A DNA stretch of 64,000 bases from Pelagimonas sp017744045. Its GTDB lineage: Bacteria; Pseudomonadota; Alphaproteobacteria; Rhodobacterales; Rhodobacteraceae. The notes below the pieces were generated by a model. It was not told the DNA's origin and made no database searches. It was given only the letters and a program-made list of their open reading frames with translations. This document shows positions 7,934 through 16,429 of the stretch, piece by piece (within the stretch, counting starts at the first letter, position 1; every line of letters starts with the position of its first letter). The stretch is taken from assembly GCF_017744045.1 (NCBI RefSeq), contig NZ_JAGHRD010000003.1; one strand, 5' to 3'. The translations under genes were made by a program, and so were the position numbers.

Positions 7934-9322
7934 CTAGAGCAGCTTTTCCACCTGGGCGACAAAATCATCACCGCGCTTTTCGAAATTATCGTATTGATCA
8001 AAGCTCGCCGCCGCCGGAGCCAAAAGCACGACCTCGCCCGGCTGCGCGTCTTTGGCAGCCTCGGCCACGGCGCGCTCCATGCTGGTGCAAATCTCGGCCT
8101 CAACGCCGGGGAGCTGCAGGGCAAATCCTTCGGCCTCGCGCCCGATCACATAGGCTTTGACAACATTGGCACAACCCGGCTCCAACGCCTCAAGACCGCC
8201 TTCCTTCATCAAGCCACCACAGACCCAGCGGATTTTGGGGAAAGCTTGTAGCGCTTTCAAAGCGGCATCGACATTGGTGGCTTTGGAATCGTTCACAAAG
8301 CGCACGCCGTCCTTTTCGCCCACCACCTGGCTGCGATGGGGCAGGCCGGCAAAGCTGTGCAAGCCCTGTTCGATCTGACGCGGGGCAAGGCCAACCGCGC
8401 GGCAGGCCGCATAGGCGGCGCAGGCGTTTTGATGGTTATGCGCGCCGGGCAGGCCAACGACGTCGCGCAAGTCAATCGAGGCGACCTGACGCCCTTTGCG
8501 CCATTCGGACAGAAACCCTTTGCGTGCAAAGACCTGCCAGCCCGGGCCAGTCAGCTTCGTGCCCGAAGAGACGCGGATCACCCGATCATCCCCCGGCCCT
8601 TCGGCCAGTTGATTGGCCAGAAACAGGCCTTCATCCTCATCCACACCAATAATGGCGCGATCCGGCCCACCCTCGGCAAAGAGCCGACGTTTGGCGGCGA
8701 AATAGCCACCATGGCCACCATGGCGATCCAGATGATCGGGGGAGAGATTGGTAAAGACCGCCACATCCGGGGTCAGGCTGCGGGCCAGCTCGGTCTGGTA
8801 GCTGGAGAGTTCCAGCACCACGACGCTGCCATTGATCAACTCGTCGATATCCAGCACACCGCGCCCGATATTGCCCGCCAATTGGCTGTCGCGCCCCGCA
8901 CTTTCCAACAGATGATGGATCAGGGCCGAGGTGGTGGATTTGCCGTTGGAGCCGGTGACGGTGATCACCTTGGGGGTGACATCAAAGGCGTCCCAGCCCT
9001 GCCCCAGCGATTGAAAGAACAGCCCGATATCATTGTCCACCGGCACGCCTGCGCGCAGGGCGGCGGCGATGACCGGGTTGGGCGTGGGATATAGATGCGG
9101 GATACCGGGGGAAACCACCAGACGGGTCAGCTCATCCATGGTTTTGCGCAGATCGCGGGCCTCGAACCCTTCGGCCTCGGCACGTTCGCGGGCGCTGGCA
9201 TTGTCATCCCAGACGATGGGCACGGCCCCACCTTCGCGCAGGGCTCGTGCCGCAGACAGGCCAGAGCGGCCCAGGCCCAACACGCCAACCTTGGCCCCTT
9301 TCAGACCCAGAACCGGGATCAT
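7934..9322 (-). CDS. murD: UDP-N-acetylmuramoylalanine--D-glutamate ligase MurD
   Basis: MurD adds D-glutamate to UDP-MurNAc-L-Ala. The 462-residue product has the N-terminal substrate-binding fold GVLGLGRSGLSAARAL at about residues 13-28. The ATP loop TVTGSNGKSTTSALIHHL lies near 121-138, followed by ELSSYQTE, TNLSPDHLDRH and NDSKATNVDAALKAL, all typical of MurD. The start codon overlaps the stop codon of the upstream CHMI-like gene in an ATGA arrangement, so the two are translationally coupled. Downstream, where ftsW normally follows, lies the convergent ParB-like gene. Confidence 0.96.
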   Translation of the reverse strand: MIPVLGLKGAKVGVLGLGRSGLSAARALREGGAVPIVWDDNASARERAEAEGFEARDLRKTMDELTRLVVSPGIPHLYPTPNPVIAAALRAGVPVDNDIGLFFQSLGQGWDAFDVTPKVITVTGSNGKSTTSALIHHLLESAGRDSQLAGNIGRGVLDIDELINGSVVVLELSSYQTELARSLTPDVAVFTNLSPDHLDRHGGHGGYFAAKRRLFAEGGPDRAIIGVDEDEGLFLANQLAEGPGDDRVIRVSSGTKLTGPGWQVFARKGFLSEWRKGRQVASIDLRDVVGLPGAHNHQNACAAYAACRAVGLAPRQIEQGLHSFAGLPHRSQVVGEKDGVRFVNDSKATNVDAALKALQAFPKIRWVCGGLMKEGGLEALEPGCANVVKAYVIGREAEGFALQLPGVEAEICTSMERAVAEAAKDAQPGEVVLLAPAAASFDQYDNFEKRGDDFVAQVEKLL

Positions 9323-9651
9323 GCGAGAACCTCGTGATAATTGGTGACGTAATAGGCGTCGCTATAGGTGAGCGACAAAGAGAAGTGACAGCTTTGCGGC
9401 AGCTTGGCCTTTACCGCGGCTTCGACATCGCCCATCAGCGCCTGGGTAAAAGCGGCATCGCGATGCGGTTTACTGAGCAAGCTGAGGGTCAGCAAGACAT
9501 GGGTGTGATGAAACTGAGAGCTGGGATAGGCGCGGCCCTTGCAGGCCCCTGCCCCGCCGTCATGGCGTGAAATCACCGCTTCGATATCGGCGAGAATAGC
9601 CGCCGCATCCAAAGCCAGATCATCAGAAAATTTCAGCTCGGCATGTGGCAT
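9319..9651 (-). CDS. 5-carboxymethyl-2-hydroxymuconate isomerase (CHMI)-like protein
   Basis: The 110-residue product starts MPHAELKFSDDLALD and ends in a C-terminal FSLSLTYSDAYYVTNYHE region. The MPH start, the size and a mid-chain arginine in CKGRAYPSSQFHH recall the tautomerase-fold CHMI family (HpaF), where removal of Met exposes a catalytic proline. I place the start at the ATG at 9651, preceded by GGGGG, rather than the GTG two codons upstream, because that leaves proline as the second residue. No other homoprotocatechuate genes are nearby. Lying between mraY and murD with tight spacing, it is probably co-transcribed with the dcw genes, but a role in cell-wall synthesis is unproven. Confidence 0.62.
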   Translation of the reverse strand: MPHAELKFSDDLALDAAAILADIEAVISRHDGGAGACKGRAYPSSQFHHTHVLLTLSLLSKPHRDAAFTQALMGDVEAAVKAKLPQSCHFSLSLTYSDAYYVTNYHEVLA

Positions 9652-9675
9652 GGTCACCCCCGGTTTAAACGTGCC

Positions 9676-10758
9676 TTAACGCACCTTGAGCGTCGCGAGA
9701 CCGATGATCGCCAGGATCAGCGAGATGATCCAAAAGCGGATCACGATGGTCGGCTCGGCCCAGCCTTTTTTCTCGTAATGGTGATGGATCGGGGCCATCA
9801 GAAACACTCGTTTCCCGGTGCGCTTGAAATAGAGCACCTGAATGATCACGCTCAGCGCTTCGACCACAAACAGCCCACCGACAATGGCCAGCACCAGCTC
9901 GTGCTTGGTGGCTACGGCAATCGCGCCCAAGGCTCCGCCAAGGGCCAAAGACCCGGTATCGCCCATGAACACCGCCGCTGGTGGGGCGTTGTACCACAAA
10001 AAGCCCAGACCACCGCCGACAACGCCCGCTGCAAAGACGAGGATTTCACCGGTGCCGGGGACGTAATGCACGTCAAGATATTCGGTAAAGTCGACCCGGC
10101 CGACCGCATAGGCGATGATCCCGAGGGTCGAGGTGGCGATCATCACCGGCATGATCGCGAGCCCATCAAGACCATCGGTCAGGTTCACCGCATTTGCGGC
10201 CCCGACAATCACGATGATCGAAAACGGCACAAACAGGATGCCGAGGTTGAGCAAAACATCCTTGAAGACCGGCAAGGCCAAATGGTTGGCCAACCCTTCG
10301 GGATGGTATTGCGCGGCCCAGAAACCAGCGATGCCCGCAATGACAAAACCCAGCAAAAGCCGCACCTTACCGGAAACACCAGCGGTGTTCTGTTTCGACA
10401 CTTTGGCATAGTCATCGGCAAAGCCAATCGCCGCATAGGCCATGGTGACAAAGAGCACCATCCAGACAAAGGGGTTGTCCAGACGCGCCCAAAGCAGGGT
10501 CGAGGTCACAAGCGCGCCGATGATCAGCAGCCCGCCCATGGTGGGCGTGCCGGCCTTGACGAAATGACCCTCGGGGCCATCATCGCGGATCGGCTGACCT
10601 TTGCCTTGTTTGCGGCGCAAGACGTTGATCAGGGGGCGACCAAAGAGAAAGCCAAAGATCAAGGCGGTCAGAAAGGCGCCACCGGCGCGGAAAGTGATGT
10701 AGCGAAACAGGTTGAAAATATCCCCGCCATCGCTCAGTTCTGTCAGCCAATACAGCAT
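9676..10758 (-). CDS. mraY: Phospho-N-acetylmuramoyl-pentapeptide-transferase MraY
   Basis: MraY transfers phospho-MurNAc-pentapeptide from UDP to undecaprenyl phosphate, making lipid I in the inner membrane. The 360-residue product has about ten membrane segments. It carries the PTMGG loop near residues 75-79, the aspartate motif FADDYAKVSKQNTAG, NLTDGLDGLA near residue 190, FMGDTGSLALGG, and the C-terminal MAPIHHHYEKKGW motif. All catalytic residues expected for MraY are visible and the length is normal. It starts 3 bp after the stop of the murF remnant, the spacing expected if an intact murF once stood upstream. Confidence 0.97.
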   Translation of the reverse strand: MLYWLTELSDGGDIFNLFRYITFRAGGAFLTALIFGFLFGRPLINVLRRKQGKGQPIRDDGPEGHFVKAGTPTMGGLLIIGALVTSTLLWARLDNPFVWMVLFVTMAYAAIGFADDYAKVSKQNTAGVSGKVRLLLGFVIAGIAGFWAAQYHPEGLANHLALPVFKDVLLNLGILFVPFSIIVIVGAANAVNLTDGLDGLAIMPVMIATSTLGIIAYAVGRVDFTEYLDVHYVPGTGEILVFAAGVVGGGLGFLWYNAPPAAVFMGDTGSLALGGALGAIAVATKHELVLAIVGGLFVVEALSVIIQVLYFKRTGKRVFLMAPIHHHYEKKGWAEPTIVIRFWIISLILAIIGLATLKVR

Positions 10759-10761
10759 TGC

Positions 10762-10962
10762 CTACCCCTTTACCCCTGCTTCTTGCGCGGGGGAGTGGCC
10801 CATTTTGCGCATCGCGTCAACCGCGCAGGCCCTTCCCATGTTGTTTGCCCCTTGGATTGGGGCCTTATTCTTAACGCTCTGATCCCTGTCACCTGTGCCA
10901 GAGCAGTCGCCATTTGCCTGCCCGCGTGTTGAAACCCTTGTTTCCCACGCGGAGCTCAGCAT
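10762..10962 (-). pseudogene. Probable murF remnant with large internal deletion
   Basis: Between murE and mraY, where murF normally stands with about 450 codons, there is only a 66-codon frame. Its start overlaps the murE stop as TAATG and its stop lies 3 bp before mraY, exactly the junctions of an ordinary murE-murF-mraY operon. The first 30 residues contain GQANGDCSGTG, resembling the MurF N-terminus. The last 33 contain IQGANNMGRACAVDAMRKMGH, resembling the MurF C-terminal tail of a VKGS-type loop followed by a VVDALRKLG-like helix. The whole ATP-binding and catalytic middle is missing. MurF similarity is judged by eye, so alternative explanations are chance or an assembly deletion. A functional murF must exist elsewhere if the sequence is correct. 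Confidence 0.58.
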
Positions 10963-12452
10963 TACAGGCCCTTTCCGTCCAGCGCCGCCACGGCCACACT
11001 GGATTGTTCGACATCATCAAAGGGATAGACCGTGTCGCCAACGGTTTGGCCGGTCTCATGGCCTTTGCCGCACACCAGCAAGGCATCCCCAGGGCCAAGC
11101 GCATCCACCCCGCGCAGGATCGCTTCGGCGCGATCGCCAACCTCTATTGCATCAGGCGCCCCCGCCAGAACCGCCGCACGGATGCTGGCCGGGTCTTCGG
11201 AGCGTGGATTGTCATCGGTGACGATAACCATATCCGCGTTTTCCTGCGCGGCCCGCCCCATCAAGGGGCGTTTGCCTGCATCCCGATCTCCGCCCGCGCC
11301 GACAATCGCGACAAGGCGGCCCATGACATGGGGGCGCAAGGCCTTGATCGCGGTTGAGACCGCATCAGGCGTATGAGCGTAATCGACAAAGACCGCCGCA
11401 CCATTGTCGCGGGTGGCAGCCAGTTGCATTCGACCCCGCACTGTGCCGAGCATGGGCAAGCAGTCAAAGACTTCTCCCGCAGGCGCGCCACAGGCAATGG
11501 CCAGGCCCGCCGCCAACAAGACGTTCTCGGCCTGAAAACCGCCGATCAATCCAAGCCGGGCCTGATAAACCGCCCCGCCCCAGCTCAGCCGGATCTCTTG
11601 ACCGGTGGCGTCAAAGCGCTGCCCCTCAAGGCAGAGATCTGCCGCATGGCGGCCCACGGTGATCACCTGTTGGCCACGCGCCTTGGAAATGGCCAGCATG
11701 TCAACGCCGCGCGGATCGTCAATATTGATGACAGCGGTGCCTTCTTCGGGCAGGACACGGGCAAACAGCCCGGCCTTGGCGGCGAAATAGTCGTCAAACG
11801 TCTCGTGATAATCGAGGTGATCCTGGGTGAAATTGGTAAAGCCCGCCGCCTTGAGCTGCACCCCGTCCAACCGGCGCTGCGCGAGCCCGTGGCTTGAGGC
11901 CTCCATCGCCGCATGGGTGACATCCGCCGCCGCTGCGCCCGCCAACATGCGGTGCAAGGTGATCGGTTCGGGGGTGGTGTGCTGCAAAGGTGCGGTCCAA
12001 TCGCCCTCAACCCCGGTGGTGCCCAGATTGACGGCGCGTTTGCCAAGCGCCTGCCAGATCTGGCGGGTAAAGGCCGAGACCGAGGTTTTGCCATTGGTGC
12101 CGGTCACCGCAATCACATGTTCAGGCTGCGCGCCCCACCACAGGGCGGCGGTATAGGCCAAGGCCTGACGGGGATCTTCGGCGATGATCAGCGCCGCGTC
12201 AGAGGCGGCCAGCTCATCCGCAGCAATCTCGGCCCCTTCGGCATCGGTCAGGATCGCACCCGCCCCCATGCGCAAGGCAAATTGGATAAATTCGCCGCCA
12301 TGAACACGGGTCCCCGGCAGCGCGGCAAAAAGATAGCCGTCTTTGACTTCGCGGCTGTCCACAGCAAGGCCTGTCACCTGCGCCTCGCGCCCGGCGCGCG
12401 CGGTCAATCCCAGCTCCGTCAGGCTTTTGCTATGCCCGGCTGTCATACTCAT
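10962..12452 (-). CDS. murE: UDP-MurNAc-tripeptide synthetase MurE (meso-diaminopimelate type)
   Basis: MurE adds the third peptide residue to UDP-MurNAc-L-Ala-D-Glu. The 496-residue product has DSREVKDGYLFAALPG in its N-terminal domain and the ATP loop AVTGTNGKTSVSAFTRQ near residue 115. TTPEPITLHRML, FVDYAHTPDAV and the C-terminal VIVTDDNPRSEDP follow. The DNPR tetrapeptide is the signature of enzymes that select meso-diaminopimelate rather than lysine, consistent with a Gram-negative wall. It lies 62 bp downstream of ftsI. Its stop codon overlaps the start of the murF remnant, so the coupling to the next gene has survived even though that gene is gutted. Confidence 0.96.
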   Translation of the reverse strand: MSMTAGHSKSLTELGLTARAGREAQVTGLAVDSREVKDGYLFAALPGTRVHGGEFIQFALRMGAGAILTDAEGAEIAADELAASDAALIIAEDPRQALAYTAALWWGAQPEHVIAVTGTNGKTSVSAFTRQIWQALGKRAVNLGTTGVEGDWTAPLQHTTPEPITLHRMLAGAAAADVTHAAMEASSHGLAQRRLDGVQLKAAGFTNFTQDHLDYHETFDDYFAAKAGLFARVLPEEGTAVINIDDPRGVDMLAISKARGQQVITVGRHAADLCLEGQRFDATGQEIRLSWGGAVYQARLGLIGGFQAENVLLAAGLAIACGAPAGEVFDCLPMLGTVRGRMQLAATRDNGAAVFVDYAHTPDAVSTAIKALRPHVMGRLVAIVGAGGDRDAGKRPLMGRAAQENADMVIVTDDNPRSEDPASIRAAVLAGAPDAIEVGDRAEAILRGVDALGPGDALLVCGKGHETGQTVGDTVYPFDDVEQSSVAVAALDGKGL

Positions 12453-12514
12453 GAACGCCCCCAGCCTTCTTCTTTCGTCAAAACGTTCCGCGCAAGCGGG
12501 CCTTTGCGGCCGTG

Positions 12515-14305
12515 TTATTGCTTGATGCGCACAACGCTTTCCAATTGCCCTGTATTATACTCCGGACGCAAGCCCAGAAGCGGCGCAACGCGGCCAATCA
12601 TTTCGGCGGCGACAGGCACAGCTGTCCAACCGGCGGTGCGGCGCGGTTTCTCGCCGCTGGTTTCAACCGGTTCGTCCAGGGTTACGATCAGCACATATTT
12701 TGGATCATGGGCAGGAAAGAGCGTGGCAAAGGTGGCAATAACCTTGTCATTATAATATCCGCCGCCGCGTTCCTTGGGTTTGTCCGCCGTGCCGGTTTTG
12801 CCACCAACATGATAGCCCGGCACTTCGCCAAAGCTGGCGGTGCCTTCGGTCACAACCTGGCGCAGCATCAGGCGCGAGGCGGCGGCGACCTGTTCGGACA
12901 TGACGCGCGGGCCGTCCTGAGCCCCGTTTTGTTTGAGCAAGGTCGGCTTGACCGCGATGCCTCCATTGGCAATCGCCGCATAGCCTGCCGCAAGGTGCAA
13001 AGGCGTGGTCGAAATACCGTGCCCATAGGAAATGGTCACCGCGCTGAGATCGGTCCAGCGTTTGGGCAACAAGGGCTTGCCGCCCTTGGCCTCGACAATT
13101 TCCGCCGGGGTTGGGTCAAAGAAGCCAAGGCTGCGCAGAAACTCTTGCTGCCGCTTGGGACCAATGGCCAGGGCCATTTTGCCGGTGCCCCGGTTCGAGC
13201 TTTTGATGATGATTTCCGAGACGCTGATCTGGCCGTAATTCTTTTTCTTGAATTCACCGATCTGGTGGCCGCCAACCTTCATCGGTGGGCGGGTGTCGAT
13301 CACGGTGTTTGGATTGACCAGGCCAAGATCCATCGCCTGTGCGGCGGCAAAAATCTTGAAGGTCGAGCCCAGCTCGTAAACGCCCTGAACCGCGCGGTTA
13401 AACAGCGGGCTGTCGGATGGGTTGCCTTCGACCAGCGGGTTGGGACGATCATTGGGATCAAAATCCGGCAGGCTGACGATCGAGATCACCTCGCCCGTAT
13501 GCACATCCATCAAGACCGAGGCTGCACCCTTGGCGTTCAGCAGCTTCATCCCGGCATAAAGCACATCCTCGGATGCGGCCTGAACAGAAAGATCCAGCGA
13601 CAGTTCCAGCGGCGCGCCTTCGCGCGCGGGGTTGCGCAGCTCTTCGTCAAAGAATTTCTCGATACCTGCCGTGCCGATCACCTCGGCGCTATGCACACCT
13701 TCGCGGCCAAACCCGGCCCCGCCCAAAACATGCGCCGCAATCGCGCCGTTAGGATAAAGCCGCATTTCGCGCGGACCGAACAACAAGCCCGGCTCGCCAA
13801 TATCATGCACGGCCTGCATTTGCTCGGGGCTCAGCTTTTTGCGCACCCACATGAATTTCTTCTTTGGGTCGTTAAAGCGGCGCGCCATGGCCTGCACATC
13901 CATGTCGGGAAAGATCTTGCCCAGCTCTTTGGCGGTGCGATCCGGTTCGATCATCTGTTGGGGATGTGCATAAAGGCTGTGCGTGTCCATATTGGTGGCC
14001 AGCACCCGGCCCCGCCGGTCGACAATATCGGCGCGGCTGGCAACAATCGACGCCCCGGTAGAGGCGGCGCGCGGCTCGACCGGTTCGGTCGCGGCAATCG
14101 CGCCCATACGCGCGCCAATCACCCCAAAGGCGCAAAAGAACATGACGCCCAACACCAAAAGCCGCCCTTCGGATTGCAGGCGGGTTCGGTCGCGCATCTG
14201 CTCGTGCCGCAGTCGGCGGTTTTCCTTTTCGATGGCGTCGGGGTTTTCGCCCTTTTGACGCGCCTCAAGAATGCGGGCCAGCGGGCGAAGCGGTGTGCGC
14301 ATCAT
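12515..14305 (-). CDS. ftsI: Septal transpeptidase FtsI (PBP3, class B penicillin-binding protein)
   Basis: FtsI cross-links septal peptidoglycan in the periplasm and partners with FtsW and FtsL. The 596-residue protein has a charged cytoplasmic N-terminus and one membrane anchor at about residues 48-68 (LLVLGVMFFCAFGVIGARMG). The class B dimerisation domain follows, then the transpeptidase domain. The active-site SxxK motif is STFK in YELGSTFKIF, SxN is SSN in IIKSSNRGTG, and KTG is in VGGKTGTADKP. All three catalytic motifs are intact. The start overlaps the stop of the ftsL-like gene, so translation is probably coupled. Confidence 0.96.
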   Translation of the reverse strand: MMRTPLRPLARILEARQKGENPDAIEKENRRLRHEQMRDRTRLQSEGRLLVLGVMFFCAFGVIGARMGAIAATEPVEPRAASTGASIVASRADIVDRRGRVLATNMDTHSLYAHPQQMIEPDRTAKELGKIFPDMDVQAMARRFNDPKKKFMWVRKKLSPEQMQAVHDIGEPGLLFGPREMRLYPNGAIAAHVLGGAGFGREGVHSAEVIGTAGIEKFFDEELRNPAREGAPLELSLDLSVQAASEDVLYAGMKLLNAKGAASVLMDVHTGEVISIVSLPDFDPNDRPNPLVEGNPSDSPLFNRAVQGVYELGSTFKIFAAAQAMDLGLVNPNTVIDTRPPMKVGGHQIGEFKKKNYGQISVSEIIIKSSNRGTGKMALAIGPKRQQEFLRSLGFFDPTPAEIVEAKGGKPLLPKRWTDLSAVTISYGHGISTTPLHLAAGYAAIANGGIAVKPTLLKQNGAQDGPRVMSEQVAAASRLMLRQVVTEGTASFGEVPGYHVGGKTGTADKPKERGGGYYNDKVIATFATLFPAHDPKYVLIVTLDEPVETSGEKPRRTAGWTAVPVAAEMIGRVAPLLGLRPEYNTGQLESVVRIKQ

Positions 14306-14652
14306 GGCTGCGTCGCTCCTGTGCTGATCACGTCGATAGGTTCGCTCACCTCAAGCGGGATCTCGGGCACCGGGCGGATCACATCCCGGACCGAACCGAA
14401 TTGATCCGGGCGCAGCGGCATGAGGCCAAGGCGGGAATAGTTCATATCCGCCAGTTCCTTAAGCCGGTCGGGGCGGTTCAGGTAGGCCCATTCGGCCCGC
14501 AGGATTGCAAGACGTTCGCGCGCCTCGCCAATGTCGCGGCGCAGCGCGTCAACGCGGTCCAGCTCGTCCTGGGTGCGATAGTTTTCATGATAGGCCCAAT
14601 ACCCTGTGCCAATCACCGCCAAGGCGCTGAGAAGAAAAAGCAAACCACGCAT
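14302..14652 (-). CDS. ftsL: FtsL-like cell division protein
   Basis: The 116-residue product has a short N-terminus and one membrane segment at residues 2-20 (RGLLFLLSALAVIGTGYWA). A heptad-like coiled-coil region (DELDRVDALRRDIGEARERL through about residue 60) follows, then the segment LNRPDRLKELADMNYSRLGL typical of FtsL proteins. FtsL forms the FtsQLB regulatory complex that activates FtsWI. Sequence conservation in this family is low, so position (between rsmH and ftsI) and topology carry much of the weight. The start at 14652 falls one base after the rsmH stop (TGAgATG) and the end overlaps the ftsI start. Confidence 0.85.
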   Translation of the reverse strand: MRGLLFLLSALAVIGTGYWAYHENYRTQDELDRVDALRRDIGEARERLAILRAEWAYLNRPDRLKELADMNYSRLGLMPLRPDQFGSVRDVIRPVPEIPLEVSEPIDVISTGATQP

Positions 14653-14653
14653 C

Positions 14654-15643
14654 TCAGTGTCTCCTATCTTGGGTTTGCCCCGCAACCAGGGGCATGGCGA
14701 TCTCGCCGGGATCAATGTCGCGCGCCGCAATCGATGTGCGCCGTGCCACACGCAGCTTGGCCGAGCGCGCGCGGGGGTTTTCCACCAGTTCGTCCTTGTC
14801 CGGGCCAACCGCTTTGCGGGTCAGGATTTCAAAGGGCTGGGTCATCTCGGGGGCCTCTTTGGCGTAGCGATTGACCTTGACCTTTTTCTCTCCGTGTTCC
14901 TGGAAAAAGCGTTTGACCATGCGGTCTTCGACGGAATGGAAGGTCACGACGGCCAAAAGCCCGCCGGGCTTGAGCACCCGTTCCGCTGCCATCAAGCCCT
15001 GCCAAAGCGCGCCATATTCGTCATTCACCGCAATGCGCAGCGCCTGAAAGCTGCGGGTGGCGGAATGGGATTGGCCGGGCTTGCTGCGCCCGATGGTCTT
15101 TTCGATCAGATCGGCCAGTTGCAGCGTGGTCTCAAACGGGGTTTCGGCGCGCGCCTCGACAATGCGGCGGGCGATTTTGCGCGATTGGCGCTCTTCACCA
15201 TAGATATAAAGGATGTCGGCCAGTGCTTCCTCGGAGGCCTCGTTGACCAGATCCGCCGCGCTTTGCCCGGCCTGAGCCATGCGCATATCCAGCGGGCCGT
15301 CCTTCATGAAGCTGAAACCGCGTTCGGCCTGATCCAGCTGCATGGAGGACACCCCAAGATCAAGCACCACACCATCGGCTGCCTCAACCACCTGATCGAG
15401 CTGGGCAAAATTGCCCTCGACCAGATCAAGCCGCCCAGCGTAATCGCCGATCCAATCCATCGCCATGTCATGCGCCAGCGGGTCGCGATCAATACCGATC
15501 ACGCGCTCGGCCCCGGCTTCGACCAAAGCACGGGAATAGCCCCCTGCCCCAAAGGTGCCGTCAATCCAGATACCAGACACAGGTGAAACCGCCTCGATCA
15601 GAGGCCGCAGAAGAACCGGAATATGTGGCTTGCCCCCCGACAT
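14654..15643 (-). CDS. rsmH: 16S rRNA (cytosine-1402-N4)-methyltransferase RsmH
   Basis: RsmH (MraW) methylates N4 of C1402 in the 16S rRNA decoding centre using S-adenosylmethionine. The 329-residue product begins SGGKPHIPVLLRPLIEAV and has the SAM-binding loop WIDGTFGAGGYSRALVEAG near residues 26-44. It also has VLDLGVSSMQLDQAERGFSF and LAVVTFHSVEDRMVKRFF, all hallmarks of the family. Position, directly after mraZ with 4 bp between them, is the standard dcw arrangement. Confidence 0.97.
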   Translation of the reverse strand: MSGGKPHIPVLLRPLIEAVSPVSGIWIDGTFGAGGYSRALVEAGAERVIGIDRDPLAHDMAMDWIGDYAGRLDLVEGNFAQLDQVVEAADGVVLDLGVSSMQLDQAERGFSFMKDGPLDMRMAQAGQSAADLVNEASEEALADILYIYGEERQSRKIARRIVEARAETPFETTLQLADLIEKTIGRSKPGQSHSATRSFQALRIAVNDEYGALWQGLMAAERVLKPGGLLAVVTFHSVEDRMVKRFFQEHGEKKVKVNRYAKEAPEMTQPFEILTRKAVGPDKDELVENPRARSAKLRVARRTSIAARDIDPGEIAMPLVAGQTQDRRH

Positions 15644-15647
15644 GGCC

Positions 15648-16160
15648 TCAGATGTCCTCTTCGTCGTCTTCGTCGAGCAACATCAGAGGATCAAAGTCAT
15701 CATCCTGCTCGTCGAGGAATTCCTCGGTGGCCTCCATCTCGGCCTCGTATGTCTCGGGCTCCCAAATCTGGAAGGTGTCGGCGGCCCCGGCAAATTGCGC
15801 CTCTTTCGAAATGCCGATCTTGTCGCGCAGCTTAGCTGGCAGAACGATGCGCCCGGTCTCATCCACAGAGGTGGTCATGGACTGGCTGAGGAACAGACGT
15901 TCCAGAATGCGTCGCTTCTGGCTGCCACGCTTCATGGCGGAAATACGATCTTCGACCGCTTCCATTTCCTCAATCGTGTAGCATTCCAGGTATTTGCGGC
16001 GACGATCGCCATAGACGATCACAAAGTTCGGGTTCAGGCCGTCAGTCCAATCCGGGTCACCGGCCTGAAGAACACGGCGAAAGGAGGCTGGGATAGACAC
16101 CCGCCCCTTTGTATCGACCTTATGCCGACTTTCACCTCTGAACCTCAGCCTACGGCTCAC
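15648..16160 (-). CDS. mraZ: Transcriptional regulator MraZ
   Basis: MraZ is a DNA-binding protein of AbrB-like fold that binds tandem TGGG-type repeats ahead of its own gene and controls the dcw operon. The 170-residue product has two tandem SpoVT/AbrB-like half-repeats: HKVDTKGRVSIPASFRRVL near residues 13-31 and TSVDETGRIVLPAKLRDKI near residues 97-115. A very acidic C-terminal tail follows (EEFLDEQDDDFDPL to the end), which is longer than in the E. coli protein. The upstream non-coding region holds several TGGGAAwnnwTGGG repeats that could be its targets. Confidence 0.94.
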   Translation of the reverse strand: MSRRLRFRGESRHKVDTKGRVSIPASFRRVLQAGDPDWTDGLNPNFVIVYGDRRRKYLECYTIEEMEAVEDRISAMKRGSQKRRILERLFLSQSMTTSVDETGRIVLPAKLRDKIGISKEAQFAGAADTFQIWEPETYEAEMEATEEFLDEQDDDFDPLMLLDEDDEEDI

Positions 16161-16192
16161 TGTCCCGGCCTCTGCCCTTCTCCCCCAGCCTG

Positions 16193-16237
16193 AAACGAAA
16201 TACGGCGGGTTGATCTGCTGCCACTGATCAACCCGCC
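16193..16237 (-). terminator. Intrinsic terminator/attenuator hairpin upstream of mraZ
   Basis: The minus strand carries GGCGGGTTGATC (16237-16226), a 10-nt loop, and the exact complement GATCAACCCGCC (16215-16204), then GTATTTCGTTT. The perfect 12-bp stem followed by a mixed T-rich tail would end a leader transcript before mraZ, or part of it. It is the best evidence for an UpsM-like RNA here. Confidence 0.7.
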
Positions 16238-16405
16238 GCTTGACCCGCTAGGCGGGTATCTCCGACTGCGCGCGCCACCTGGGGGGATGTCTGCTCGCCC
16301 GCGCGCCGGATCCTTATTGGGATGAGAGCGGATGCCTGTATGAACCTGCTCTTATTTTTATTTTTGAAGTCGGTGTGGGGTCGTTAGCGCCCCGTTATCC
16401 GTCTC
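16193..16405 (-). ncRNA. UpsM-like small RNA / leader of the dcw transcript (boundaries approximate)
   Basis: In Rhodobacter sphaeroides the dcw mRNA has an uncommonly long 5' leader that yields an abundant small RNA of about 200 nt, UpsM, ending at a terminator before mraZ. Here the same position carries a strong 12-bp hairpin (16204-16237) followed by a T-rich stretch on the minus strand, 44 bp from the mraZ start, in a region without coding frames. The 3' end is placed at the terminator. The 5' end is set only by analogy of length, and no confident promoter could be read. The call is by synteny and structure, not by sequence match. Confidence 0.45.
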
Positions 16406-16429
16406 CCATCCTGTGACCTATGGATGCCA

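Noticed and set aside
12512..14404. 630-codon plus-strand frame over ftsI
   Set aside because: It is antisense to ftsI, which has all three penicillin-binding motifs; the opposite frame has no motif.
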